A DNA stretch of 29,444 nucleotides from Auxenochlorella pyrenoidosa (taxonomy: Eukaryota > Chlorophyta > Trebouxiophyceae > Chlorellales > Chlorellaceae), in the NCBI GenBank assembly GCA_001430745.1, contig KQ481945.1, positions 239,605 through 269,048 of the forward strand, in the 5' to 3' direction. Every line of letters begins with the position of its first letter. Positions within the stretch are counted from its first letter, which is position 1. The translations under genes were made by a program, and so were the position numbers. The notes under the pieces were generated by a model that was not told where the DNA came from, made no database searches, and saw only the letters and a list, made by a program, of their open reading frames with translations. Shown piece after piece: positions 8,701-19,418 of the stretch.

Positions 8701-11486
8701 AGTCAGGCGGGGGGGAGGGCGCGGCATCATCCAAGTCAATCCGGCTTCCCTGCGCGCCCCCCAGCAAGCGTCGGAATGGTGTCGGCAGCCAGACCGTGTG
8801 TGGCCTGCCCTGGCCAGGGCAGGCAACAGGCATGACACATGTATATGCCTTAAGCAAGGCAGCTGGGCGGTGGCGGCGGCGGCCCACCCGAGACGTGCTC
8901 GTGGCCGGCATAGGCCACCCCGAGCGCCTGGAAGATGTGGCCGTTGCGCAGGGTGAGGTCCAGCGGGCCGCTGCTCAGCCAGGGCAGCGCCTGCTTCAGC
9001 TTGGTGGGCCACTTCCACGCCTTGGAGGCCGCGTCCTGGGCGGGGAGAAGCAGGGAAGAGGGTGTGAGGTGGGTGGGTGGGTGGGGTGGGGTTGGGGGTG
9101 GATGTGGGGGGCTGTCGTGGTGGCTACACTGCTGGGGGTGGGCACAGCGGTCCTTGTGATTGGGGCAAATGTAGCACTGGGACGGCCTGTCTGAGCAGCA
9201 TACTGCCTGTCGAAATGCTTCTGCTTCCCGTGCCTCAACGGCAGCAGCAGGCGCGTCTGCACGCCATGCCGCCGGCAGGCAGCTGGCGGCATGGTCTGCA
9301 CCTGCCCTGCCTGTGACTGCTGCGCCTGCATGGCCCTGGGCAACACCCCTTCCGTGCAGTCCCTCACCTGGTTGTAGTCGTGTGGGTTGCCCAGCAGCTG
9401 GCCTTGGCTGTCCAGCAGGCCAATGTCCTTCAGGGCGGCCACAATGCGGGTGGACTGCTCCGGCGAGATGACCGGCGAGCGATCGGAGAAGAAGGTCGGG
9501 CGGACCGTCCGCCGGGGGGACTGTGGGGGGGCGGGGGCGGAGGGGGGGGGGGAGGGGGCGTCAGGGCTGGGTGGCCGCAGGCACGGCGCGGGAGGAGGGC
9601 GCTTTGCAAGCTGCTCGTCAGGATGGGCAGGGCACGACAGCCATCAGTTCTGCAATCGTATGCACCGCAGCAGCGCGTTGCTCCCCTCCAAGCAGCAGCG
9701 ACGCAGGGCGGCTTGCTTCAAGCACTCTGGCCGCAGCGGGTATTATGGGAGCCTCACCACTACCATTGCTGACGCGATGCCATTGCTGTTGAAGAAGTCT
9801 GCAATGCCCTGCGCCTCCCTCTGGCCCCCCGTGTCGCGCTGCAGCGGGCACCGGGTCAGAGAGCGGGGCGGCGGGGCTTTTCAGGCCAGCATCAACTGCG
9901 CCGGTTGGCTGATCGTAGGCCAGTTTTCACTGTTCCCACCCAGCCCCCTCAAGCGCAGGCCCTGCGCGCCTGCATTGTGACGAAAAAGGTGGGTGGGTAT
10001 CCGGGCAGCCTGAGCCGTCCCTGGCTGTCAGCGGCGCCAAAGTCGGCGGGCGTGCCGCCACCAGTGGACACCTCTGCGCCATGGTTGGGAAAGTGCTGCA
10101 GCTGTGGGGATGCGAAGCTCAGCTGGAGAGTGCAGGTTTGCAGGCAGTTCGCATGCTGCCTGCTGCGCATGCGGGAGGCAGTAGGTAGCGGACGAGCGGC
10201 ACCACAGCTGGCGGTTTCTGCACTGCCCACCTGCGATGATGCCATCCACCCTCAGCCTGCTGTTCTGGGCAGACAGCGTGGCGGGCAGCTTGAGGGCGAT
10301 GGTGCCGCCAGACGAGGCGCCAGCGAAGAAGAGGGGCTTGCCTTCCAGGCCGTGGTCCCTCAAGAATTGGGACACAGTGGCGATGACCTGCGGCGTGGCA
10401 CGCGCAGTAGGCACGGCAGGCTCGCTGCAGGCACAGCAACGCCACGCAAATGGCGGGTCCCTGCTCGGGATGCTGCAGTCTCCCGGATGCCCTCCGCTGG
10501 GCACTGTCGTAACGCGCCATGTGACACGCTGCTCGGCACAGACTCTGCCAGTCGGCATGGCGGGCGGTAAACCCCGGGCGCCTCGCCCGCATGCAGCGGC
10601 CCCCGCCCCACCCGCGCCCCCCCCACCGCCTCCCTCGCTTCCTGGCGTTGCTCTGCGCCCTTCCTCCTCCGGCTGGCCTCACATCCGGCTGGTCGTTCAC
10701 GTAGCTGCCCCTCGTTGAGGAGCTCCAGCAGAGGTCGCGGGAGTGTGGGTCCATGGCAAGCAGGGTGTAGCCCCGCGCCAGCGCCTGCTTGGTGTGCGAA
10801 ACGTCCTCGGGCAGGCCTGCACGGTCGGTGTTGCAAGCAGGTCGTGGTCCGGAGAGGTGCACGGGTCGGCACGCAGCGGCGCATGCCGTGGCGAGCTGGC
10901 GGGCAGGCCAGGCTGGCGGGGCAGAGGTATAGAGGCAGCGGCCGCCGCGGCGCGAGCTCCTCACCGATGCACTCTGCGCAGTGGGTTGGGTCGTACGGGA
11001 AGAACCCCTTAGCTGGGCGTGCGCAGCCATGGAACCAGACCTGAATGGGTGTGAGGGTGGGGTGGTAGTGGGGTGGTGGGGTGGTGTGTGTGTGTGCTTG
11101 GCCGGGCTGAAGGCGCCATTACCTGTTGAGAAGCCTGATGCGTGAGGCTGGCAGCGTGTGCCAGCCCTGGTACTGCGCAATGCCATGTTCCGGGAGCACA
11201 ACCCTTGGCGGCGCCGCAGCAGGCGGCGCACCAGGGTTCCCAAGGGGTCCTTGGCCTGCTGAAAGTAATGAGTCAGGCCATGCGCTGCCAGGCGAGTTGG
11301 CCGCAGCCCCCGGTTGGTCTCTGCGTCCACAATTGGCGTCTGGTATCCAGCCGCAGCGGCCTGCACCACTTCAGGGGCCGCGCCTGGCTGCGGCGGCGGC
11401 GCGTCCTGCCCCGCCTCAGCGGCCACCAAGGCGGCGAGCGCCACCGCACATAGCGCCCTTGTCGCGAAGCAACCGCCGCGGCGCAT
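5773..11486 (-). CDS. Secreted alpha/beta-hydrolase fused to a proline-rich (HRGP) stalk, SEA-like domain and membrane anchor
   Basis: Twelve exons, minus strand: 11486-11232, 11040-10965, 10816-10683, 10387-10231, 10073-9970, 9838-9758, 9520-9368, 9035-8888, 8696-7606, 7537-6774, 6626-6424, 6263-5773 (3,657 bases, 1,218 aa, in frame). Residues 1-26 are a signal peptide. Residues about 50-385 are an alpha/beta-hydrolase: V-W-F-H-G-C (HG motif, 89-90), G-A-S-S-G with nucleophile Ser180, PPTFFVTMQRD with acid Asp244, and A-G-H-E with His365. The exon carrying the hydrolase end (Y-M-T-V-G-L) runs without a break into S-P-S-P-P/P-P-P-P repeats (about 415-835). Residues 838-970 resemble algal SEA-like domains. 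A hydrophobic span (1036-1055) follows K-R-H-R-R, then a basic tail. Substrate unknown. Weak points: the 68-base intron 7538-7605 (poor donor), the GC donor at 9969, and the last exon, which might splice again. Confidence 0.78.
7262..8560 (-). repeat. Low-complexity Pro/Ser (extensin-like) coding repeats
   Basis: About 1.3 kb in which the minus strand encodes almost only Pro, Ser, Lys, Arg and Leu (S-P-P-P-P, S-P-S-P-P, K-P-S-P-P-P). A 33-base unit, K-P-S-P-P-P-S-P-S-P-P, is repeated exactly in register at about 8225-8257, 8258-8290 and 8291-8323, with a degenerate copy before it. The plus strand is correspondingly G-rich. Prolines in this setting are normally hydroxylated and glycosylated in algae. 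Confidence 0.9.
7538..7605 (-). other. Putative 68-base intron, or frameshift, inside the Pro-rich region
   Basis: The Pro-rich frame that begins with the hydrolase end becomes non-sensical below about 7530, while a frame offset by one continues the Pro-rich pattern and carries the SEA-like and membrane segments. A GTACCG donor at 7605 and CCCCCCAG acceptor at 7538 restore the frame in phase 0. A one-base change in the seven-C run nearby would do the same. Confidence 0.45.
9061..9126 (+). repeat. GGGT/GGGGT-rich intronic tract
   Basis: A run of GGTGGG and GGGGT units on the plus strand within the intron 9036-9367 of the hydrolase-HRGP gene. The minus-strand transcript is C-rich here. It has G-quadruplex potential on the plus strand. 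Confidence 0.7.
9839..9969 (-). other. GC-AG intron 5 of the hydrolase-HRGP gene
   Basis: The donor is CAG|GCGCGC and the acceptor is GCTGCAG|CGC. No GT lies near the end of the strand F-F-V-T-M-Q. Joining here gives T-M-Q-R-D-T, placing the catalytic acid directly after its beta strand as the fold requires. Confidence 0.65.
11045..11098 (+). repeat. GGGGT and (GT)n intronic tract
   Basis: Short GGGGTGGT units followed by a (GT) run inside intron 1 (11041-11231) of the hydrolase-HRGP gene. Simple-sequence DNA with no coding signal. Confidence 0.75.
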
Positions 11487-12604
11487 GCTCTTAACGCCCT
11501 TGGATCGCCTTCAGGTCGATGATGACGGGGCGGACAAGGGCTGCGGCGCGACCAAGCCCGGCTGGGGCAGCCGGCCCGGCCAACTGAGGTCGCTTGAGGA
11601 ATTTAAACCCGTTCACACGTTCAGAACATGAATTATTTGTGAAATGAGTGAACAAGGCCCGCGAGCCCAAGCGGCTGGGTGATACTGCAGCCGCTGCCAT
11701 GCAGGCGTGAGCAGTGCCGACAGCAGAGCCAACAGAGAGCCAACAGCAGTGCAGTGCAGGTCTACGGTCGGGGAGTCCCACAGTTTCAATCCCGACTGAT
11801 CACTCTCCAACCTACCCACTTTGTACTTCATTAAGCATACTCATGCTGCCTGCCCTAACTTTATGCCCGTGCTCTCTGACACCTGCTGGGGGGCGGCGCA
11901 CGGCGGGCGGGCTTGCTTCCCGGTTGCTGCCCAAGTCGGCCTCTTCTTCTGCGAAACCTCGCACTGTACTTCCTTAAAAAATATTGTCAGCAGTCAGTCA
12001 TCCAACACTGCGTCGTTCAGTATGGTAGCATCAGTGACCAACACGGAAGAGCATGCTGCAATGAATCTGCTGTGCATGCGTGCCAAAACCAAACAAACGA
12101 ACAACAGGGAGCGAGTAACAAAAAGGGGGGGAAGCACGTGCTGTGTACAGGGTGGTTTGATGTCCGCAGCAAAAGCGACGACGCTTGAAGCCGCCAGTGA
12201 CAAGGATGGAGGGCCCATGGAGGAGGGGGGGGGGCCGTGAGCAAGCAGGGATTGCGCAGGAGTGCACATCTGTGGCAATTCGGGGCTAGGTTGAGCAGCA
12301 TACCGGAAGAAAAGGCAAGGCACTGGTGGTACGAAGACTAACACGCTGCTGTATCGATGGAAAGGTGGATAAGATGGCCGGTGAGGCGTGGGGCGATACC
12401 GTTGTGTTCAAAGGGTTGAGATGAAATAGAACAGTGGGCATGGTTCCGGGAGGAGGCCCAGGGAGGATTGCATTTTTGAGACAGGGTTAGGTTGCAAGCT
12501 CAGGCGTCAGCGTGCGACAGGAGCTAAGCGTGGTCGAACAAAAGGTGGTGGACGCCTCTCTGAGGCGCGGTGAGTGTCGGCAGCAACGTGCCCGCTCCCT
12601 CCAG
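11487..12604. other. Intergenic: hydrolase-HRGP promoter side and 3' flank of the unknown gene
   Basis: 1.1 kb upstream of the hydrolase-HRGP start and downstream of the next minus-strand stop. It is less GC-rich than its surroundings, with A/T-rich stretches near 11970-12010 and 12080-12125. Frames on both strands lack motifs and splice-consistent partners. A small inverted repeat (11767-11772 with 11791-11796) was seen. No gene is supported. Confidence 0.5.
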
Positions 12605-13511
12605 TCAGCGGTGGCTGCGAGGAGCGTGGACTGCGAGGAGGTCCGCCACCGAGGGCAGCGGCACAACCATGCAGCTGCGGCTGCGCTTGCGCGCAGAATG
12701 AGTGCAGATGGCAGGGCCTGGCGCGGCAGACATGCTGCGTCGCTGCGTGCTGGCACGCACACCCAAGTCTGCCCGGCACCGCTGCCGACGCTGCGGTGCC
12801 GGCAAGCTGGGGAAAGGGCCTGCCTCGCTGGCAGCGACCTGGATTTGTGTCTGCGAAGCCAGCCGCGCCCAGCCGCTCAGCCAGTCGAGCACGCGGCTTG
12901 ACTGCTCATCTGCATGGCTGGTGCCGACGCTGGTGTTGGCGCCACGCTGGCTGATGAAAGCATTGCTCGGGCGGCAGCTGCTGTTGCCATGCATCGCCGT
13001 CAGGCTGTCTGCCAGGAATGGGGAGGTGTGGCAGGGTGGTGCAGCGCACTGTGCCACCGTGTAGCTGGGAGTGCCCGGGCTCTGGACTGGCGATGCATGC
13101 GGCGAGGTGGCGGGGGCGGCGGCGGAGCAGAGAGCAACGCCGCAGGGCAGTACTTCGTGGCCGGTTATGGGCTGGATGGCTGCAGGTTCATCGGCTGCGG
13201 GTGAGGAGGCAGTGAGGAGGCGCAGGCGGAGGGTTACTTTTGGCAGGTGGCGCGAACGCGCCGCATAATCGGAGGGCCACAGCCGGACGGGCCAATTTAC
13301 GCTGCCAATCGCTGGTGCAAATTGAGGACTCCCGCCTCGCCAGGCGGTCCTGCAAGAGCGGGCAGCGCCCCCCCCCCCCCCGAAAACACCAATTTTTCCG
13401 GCCAAAATCCAAAATCCACTCACCCTGGTGCTCTACAAGCCAGTTTTCTAGCAGCCGCAGCTCTTCATCCGTGTAAGAGAGGTCAAGCTCGTCGAGCGGG
13501 CGCGTCGGCAT
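12605..13511 (-). CDS. Hypothetical protein, two exons
   Basis: I do not recognise this gene. Exon 1 (13511-13424) encodes M-P-T-R-P-L-D-E-L-D-L then an acidic, helix-like stretch (Y-T-D-E-E-L-R-L-L-E-N-W-L-V-E-H-Q). It ends at a strong donor, G|GTGAGT. Exon 2 (13194-12605) begins at CCGCAG|CC in matching phase 1 and runs 195 codons to a stop. The sum is 678 bases (225 aa). The second exon is Ala/Ser/Pro-rich with a short amphipathic part (S-S-R-V-L-D-W-L-S-G-W) and a basic C-terminus. No signal peptide or membrane span is evident. Exon 1 is the best-supported part, while exon 2 could be cut by another intron. It lies 0.7 kb downstream of the carrier gene on the same strand, so it may instead be part of a long 3' UTR. 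Confidence 0.42.
13371..13381 (+). repeat. Poly-C run in the intron of the hypothetical gene
   Basis: An uninterrupted run of 11 or so C's in the 13195-13423 intron. It is a likely site of sequencing or length variation. Confidence 0.8.
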
Positions 13512-14192
13512 TCCCAGGCCGTTTGCGCGCAGAGGGTTGCAGTTTACACGTGATTTGCAAATTGGATGGAGAGAGAAAACCGCATACGTGTGTTGAAGGG
13601 CCGCTGTGAAGCCGCCACAGCACGCGGTCCAGCCCCTAGGGTTGGGCGACGATGCAAGCCACGGGAGTGTTGCACAGTGTGACGGATGCGGCAAACTGGC
13701 AGGGAAGGGCGCTGGAACGGGGAAACCCATTGTGCAGGTGACGGGCTCTGGGCGCAGCCGTCCCAAGCAGCTGCCGCTCGCAGCGTATGTGTCCCTTGCC
13801 CTGTGAATGCTGCAGCTTGCTGAGGGCTCTATGAGAATGAGGTGCCAGGCCAGAGGAACGCAAAAAGCATGCAAAGAGAAGGCTGCATTAGCTGCATGGC
13901 AGCTTGCTGCACATGGTGCTGGCCAGTGAACACCGTCCTGATTCATGCCGTCGTGCCTCAATCGCCCTGAATTCGGTATCCCGCACATGCCGGGGAGCGA
14001 GGAGGGGAGCCATTGTAGCACCTGATAGGCGGCAAACACCCCAGTAGACTGGCAAGGCAAGGCTGTCAACACAAGAATGGTGGCCAGAGGATGGCCCTGG
14101 CAGCGGCGGCAAGCGGGGGGTAGGGAAGGGCAGAGGAGGAGCATGTCCTCTTGCTTGCCCAAACCCTGCCTGGTGCAGCTGTCCAACAGCAG
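13512..14192. other. Intergenic between the carrier stop and the hypothetical gene
   Basis: 681 bases with the 3' UTR of the carrier and the presumed promoter of the hypothetical gene. TGTAA on the minus strand at 13548-13544 is a possible poly(A) signal for the carrier, although it is about 650 bases past its stop. No other feature was seen. Confidence 0.45.
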
Positions 14193-17100
14193 TCAGTCGG
14201 AGTCTGCACGATAGCGGCGCACGCCGCCAATGCCTCGCGTGTCGACGATCGTTTCGTACAGCAGCCTGGTGGCAGCCATGGCGGGGACCACGCGGGCTAG
14301 CGAAGACACGGTGCCCCGCCAGAAGGAGCGCGCCCCCTCCTGCTGCAGCATCTGCGGGCCGGGGCGGGTGACGGTCGGCGGCGGTTTGGATGCCACAGGG
14401 TAAGCAGGGCGGCCAGGCAGCGGGGCGGCACCGCCTGCAGAGCGCCAACTTCATGATCTGGGGCCTTGCTGCACACAGCACGGGCAGCCCTCGCGCACTC
14501 TCGAGGCCTGCGGGGCATGCAGAACCGCGGGCGCGCTGCCCCGAGCCCGCCCACCTGCGCCGCGCAGTCCAAGCCGCCGCTGTACCGCCGCGGGAAGCCC
14601 GGCCGGCCCTGTGCCTGCAGCCGCTTCACCACATTCTCCATCGGCATGGTCAGCCCCATGGTGACAAAGGAGGCGCACCCGCCCAGCAGGCCCTTCTCCC
14701 CCGGGGAGGGCGGCGCCCCCCGCCAGCCCGCGTAGCTGGTGCACAGGAACTGCGGCGGCAGGAGACGCGGGGGTGCGCGGGGGTGCTGCGCTCGGTGCGC
14801 GGCGCAGCACGTCGCGGGGGGCCCGCAACCTTGCAGGGACAGGGCGCGCAGGCACGCTGGCGCTCCGGGACTGCTTGGATGCGACCAGCGGGGGTGGTGC
14901 GCCGGCAGCGCCACCTACCTCGTAGCTGCCAAAGCCCAGGGCATAGGAGAATGAGTTGGAGACAAGGGCCGATGGGTAGCCCTGGAAGAGGCCGCGCAGC
15001 CCGCGCCCTGCAGCGGGTGGACCCACGTGGACACGCGAGGGCAGGGAGGGTGAGCACACCGGGGAGGGGGGCCGCCGTGGCGCGTGGGCGCGCGGCGCGG
15101 CGCGCTGCAGGCGCAGGTGCAGGGGCGTGCTGCTGGCCAGCCCCCACCTGCCATCATGTCCTTTACTATGCCCAGGTAGCTGGCACCTGCGGCTCCCTGG
15201 GTGACTGCCACCTGCGTGCTGCAGCCGGGATCAGGGGGCGACAGCATGGGCGCAGCCCACACACTCTGCACGCAAGCTGCGCAACGCGGCCGCTGCTCAC
15301 GGCAGAAGGTGGTAGCAGGACACAACCTGAGGTGACCGGCACAGGAGTGGTCGGCAGCACCGGCAAGCGTCCGCACCGGAGCGCTTCGAGCGGGTAGGTG
15401 AAGGTGCAGGCCATGGCGCCGGAGACGAGGCCTGCCCCCGCCTTTTCCAGTGTGCCCAGGTCCTGTGTTCCTGCAGAGCGGGTGGATTGCTTTCACTGTG
15501 GTGACATTGTGTGTGCGGCGCGGGCAGAAAACGAGAGATACACAGCAAGTTCGCACTCTTGCAGGGTCTTCCCAGGTGTTGATGGGCGCTGCCGTGCGAA
15601 ACGCAGCCGGGTAGCTGGTAGAAGGCTGGCCGGCCCCACCAGCTGCAGCATGCACGGCGTGCTTCCCGTGCATACAACCACGCACAGGCCCTGCCCGGCC
15701 CCCGGCATGAAGGGGCGGCAGGGGCGCGCACCCGGGCCGGCCAGGTGCATCATGACATCCTTGCAGGCATCGTAAGCAGCAAACTGGATGGCGCTGGAGG
15801 GGAAGACCTTCATGACCTGCCGGGCACCCAGCGCACAGGGCCGATGCATTCATTGCAGGGCTCCTGGGGCAGCAACCACAGCTGCAGGCCCAGGCATTGT
15901 TCCTCCCTCCACCTGACACCGGGCGTGGCATTCAACCGCAGAACAACTGAGCGAGCCTCCTCCCGACCTGGCATCGTAACAGGGCAGACCACCACACGCG
16001 CCCGCTCCCATCCCTGCCCCACCGTAGCCAGGTTGCCCCTGAAGAGGCCCCGCGGGCCGTCGGCCCACATGGTGCGCAGCACCGGACCCAGCCTGGAAGC
16101 CGTGGGGTCAGCCATCATTATTGTTCGTAGCCGCTCCAGGGGCGCCACAGCGGTGCGCGACACGGCCCCCGCCACGCCGCCGGCCAGCAGCCGCTCCTGC
16201 AGGGCCATGCCGAGGCAGCAGCGGCAGCAGGTGGCCTTTCAGGGCGGCCGGCGGGCCTTGGTGCGCGTGGCCCGCGGGGGTGCCGCACGCAACGGGCTGC
16301 GCGGCGGGCGGGCCGAGGCGCGGCTCGACGCCATGCTGCCAGCCGCCGCCCTCCTGCACAGCCGCCAGCGGCCGCGTGCGAGGGGCTGCATAGCAGGCGT
16401 GCTGCGCCGGGGGCCAAAGCCTGCGACGAGGACACCTCAAGGTGAGTGGCTGCATGCCCCGGGCGGCATCCCCAGCGGCCCACCAGCGGCTCCGTGGGCG
16501 GCACATGCCCCAGGTGGTACTCCATGCTGTCGATCCAGGAGGTGGAGTCAATCCAGGCGGCCAGCACCCGCGCGTGGCCGACCTGCGCGCCTGCAGGGCC
16601 CCAGAATGGGTAGGCGGGGGCCAGGTGCCAGCGGTCGGTGCAGGCACAGCTCGCAGCAGCTGCAGGCCTCCTCTGCGCTGCTCCTGAGGCGGTTGCTGGT
16701 CGGTTGCTGGTCCCACACAACGCAGCTCTGGTCCTCGTGGTCGTTGACAGCACTACACCCCTCCTGGGGGCGGGGCGGCCTCGAGGCTTGCATGCGACGG
16801 GTTGACCCCTTGCAAGCGCCACGCTGACGCCAGCGCAGCTGGCCTGGCAGCTGGACTGGCAGGACCACACACCATCACAGCCCCTGGGGGACACCGACAG
16901 CGGCGCGTGTGCTCTGGCCAGGCGAGGCGCACACTCAGCCGACCCCGCAGCGGGACCCGGGAGGCAGGGGCCCCCGCTCACTTGGCAGCAGCACCACATA
17001 TCGCTGGAACTCCTGGAAGCTCAGCCTGCCGTCGCCGTCGCTGTCCAGCAGCGCCACCATGTGCTCCGCGTCCCCCTCCGCCATGGACAGGCCCAGCGCT

Positions 17101-18305
17101 GCAGCAGGCGGCGCGCGGGCGGCGGCGTTTCCTGACTTGAGCTCGGGCCCGCAGTTGGGCGTGGGCGCGCAGGCGGCGGCACGAGGCGCCCCGCAGCGCG
17201 GCCTGAGTTGGGCTCGGGCCCGCTGCTCAACAACGGGGCTGCAGCCCCGTCATGCCGGCCGCCAGGCAGGCCTGCACACGAGCACTGCACACCCCGGCTG
17301 GCACACCACACCCTGACCTTGCTGCGCCGCCCGCAGCTGCCTGACGGCCCCCAGGGGGGGGTAAGCAGAGGGGCAGAGGGTAGAGATGGAAGCGCCTTCC
17401 GAGGTGGGCGGGGGCCCCCACCCCTGGCTGCCCGCCTCACCCGCTGCCGCGTGGTGCACCTCGCGCGCATCCAGCAGCCCATCCCCATCCAGGTCCAGCC
17501 TGCCGAAGATGGCCCGCACGCGGCCCTGCTTGGACTCCACGTACCTGCACCGCAGGGCAGGGCACGGCGGGGCACAGGCTCTGGCGCTGACGACCAGTCC
17601 TGCATGAGCACGCAGCCGCAACCCAGGAATTTCCTGGGTGCAGCCCAGGACCTTGACACAAAAGGGCATGCCAGGCGCCATCAGGCAGGGCTTGGAGGCC
17701 CTCGACACAACCGGGCACACCACGCGGCATCAGGCAGGGTGTGGGGTCGGGTCATCCCGGGAGAAGCAGAGAAGCACAGGGGCAGCGCGTGGGCAGCGCA
17801 GCTTGCTGGGGAGGGGAGGGCACCCGGCAGGCTCGGCGGCGCAGCGCGCCCCACCGCCGGAACTCCTCAAACTCGATGGAGCGGGTGCCGTCGAGGTCAT
17901 ATTGGTCCAGCAGTGCAGAGATGTACGAGGGGCCGGCCGGCAGGCCCAGCCGCTTCAGCGCCGCCTGCAGGGCGTGGGCGACCCATGGGGGCGGTTGGGG
18001 GGAACAGGAGTGGCAGCGGCGCGCGCGCCAGAGCCGCAGGCGCGGCGGGCCGCCCCAGAAAACTGGGCGGATGCGAGGGCAGCACGCGCAGCACGAGCAG
18101 CTGCGCAGCTGGGGTGCGCACAGCGGCCAGCTGGGCACCCCACCTTGGCCTCCTGCACGTCCACCCTGCCGTCCCTATTCTGGTCCAGGCTGTCGAATAG
18201 CTCTTCCAGTGGCGTCCTGGGCAGGTGCCCGCCTGGCGCCGCCGCTGTCGGCGGCAGCCGCCGCTGCTCGCTGGCAGGCTCTCCTCCCATTTCAGGAGCT
18301 GCCAT
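14193..18305 (-). CDS. Calcium-dependent mitochondrial carrier (SCaMC / ATP-Mg-phosphate carrier type)
   Basis: Inner-membrane carrier of the SLC25A23-25/plant APC group, which exchanges ATP-Mg for phosphate under calcium control. Twelve exons, minus strand: 18305-18144, 17964-17855, 17544-17441, 17098-16982, 16590-16484, 16196-16023, 15816-15732, 15470-15377, 15218-15148, 15007-14919, 14749-14555, 14351-14193 (1,467 bases, 488 aa). Four EF-hand loops with standard ligand positions lie at residues 41-52, 77-88, 108-119 and 144-155. A linker with W-I-D-S-M-E-Y leads to three carrier repeats. Their signatures are P-L-E-R-L-R (219-224), P-L-E-A-L-R (313-318) and a degenerate P-M-E-N-V-V-K (407-413). 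Length matches the family. Start: ACCATGG at 18305; an in-frame ATG at 18434 would add 43 residues. Substrate is inferred from architecture only. Confidence 0.94.
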
Positions 18306-19418
18306 GGTCACCCCACGCCTCTGTGTGCCTGTAAATGTGACAAGGTGCAAAGCTGTGCGCCAGAGCGTGGGTATGGAGCGGGCGGCAGTGCAAGAGCGGT
18401 GTGCAGGAGCGCAGGCAGCGGACGGTGGCGGCAAGAGGGCAGCACCGCTCGATCGGATGACCCGGACGTTATTCGCTTCTATGAGTACTCAGCACTCGCT
18501 TGCTGGCCGGAGAGCGCCAGAGGAGGGACGCTCCGCGACAGCCGGAAACCCTTTGTCAGCTGTTGTGCGCTGTTTCCGCTTGCAGACCGTTTTCTGAAGG
18601 CTCACAAGAGTTTTAAGAATGATCGGGATGCGAAGCAGTCCTCGCGTCCATCTCCCCAGTTTGCCGCCGCCACGTTGGCGGCAGCATCTGCGAGCTCAGC
18701 TGTGATGCTGTATCGAGGCAGATAAAATGCCAGGGTCAGACCGCCGTTGAGGAATGACCAGGCTACACATGGGTGCCGCTTTCACGGGTGAAATGCTCGT
18801 TCAGAATCTGAGGTTCGGAATCTGAGCTTGGAAGTGCGGTGATGAGGGAGCGTCAGCTGGCGTAAGCGTGTGGCGGATGCCGCACATAGCAGCCCTATGC
18901 TTTGTATAAGCCTATCTGGAGTCTCAGCTAACTTGAATCAGAATATTGCGGCATGACTGTTGAAATGTGAATGGGCAACAGCGATGCCAGCCAAGGAGGC
19001 CGTCAACCTGGCCAATCCCTGTCGGTCGCCCGCTGGGCTGATTGCCAGAACTCTCTGCAAAGCACCATTCCTCTTAAGACCCCTCAGCGACTGTAAGGGA
19101 AGCTGAGAATAGTCTGGAATGGGAGGGGCTGGGCTCTCAAGTGCTTGCATTGTTGTTTCACAGCAGAGCGTGCCCAGCGCTGCCACATGCAGCGCTGCTC
19201 ATAGTCGTGCCGACGCCCGCCTCTGCACCGCACTCTACCGCTGCGTAAATGCCTGTCAAGCGCCCCGGCCTCTCCACAGGCGTTGCTTCAGCACAGATCG
19301 TCAAGGCAACAGCACAGGTGAGCGCGGCGGCAGCAGGTTGGCCTCGGGCGCGAAACCAGTGCCTGTGTGCGTGCTCTGAACCGTCCTCGCTCGTCTCTGG
19401 CCGCAGGAGCCTCGCACC
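18306..19418. promoter_or_regulatory. Divergent promoter region, carrier / HMG protein
   Basis: 1.1 kb between head-to-head start codons. The right end looks like a 5' UTR of the HMG gene interrupted by an intron, with donor CACAG|GTGAGC at 19320 and acceptor CCGCAG|GAGCC ending at 19406, twelve bases before the ATG. The middle (18720-19000) is AT-richer. No named element was identified. Confidence 0.5.
19320..19406 (+). other. Putative 5' UTR intron of the HMG gene
   Basis: A consensus donor (CAG|GTGAGC) and a pyrimidine-rich acceptor (CTCTGGCCGCAG) frame 87 bases directly before the HMG start codon. Supported by splice consensus only. Confidence 0.5.

Noticed and set aside
10119..11486. 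Single 455-codon reading of the hydrolase 5' region without introns
   Set aside because: The conserved blocks (W-F-H-G-C, L-P-E-D-V, G-A-S-S-G-G) sit in different frames. Splicing at GT-AG junctions with matching phase joins them.
11760..11800. Possible tRNA-like element with a GTCGGG/CCCGAC hairpin
   Set aside because: There is only one stem with a 18-base loop. No acceptor arm, D-arm or T-loop consensus could be assembled on either strand.
15810..16208. ATG at 16208 as the start of a short mitochondrial carrier lacking EF-hands
   Set aside because: The ATG lies in the intron just before the acceptor at 16197. Phase-matched upstream exons encode the linker and four EF-hands of the SCaMC family.
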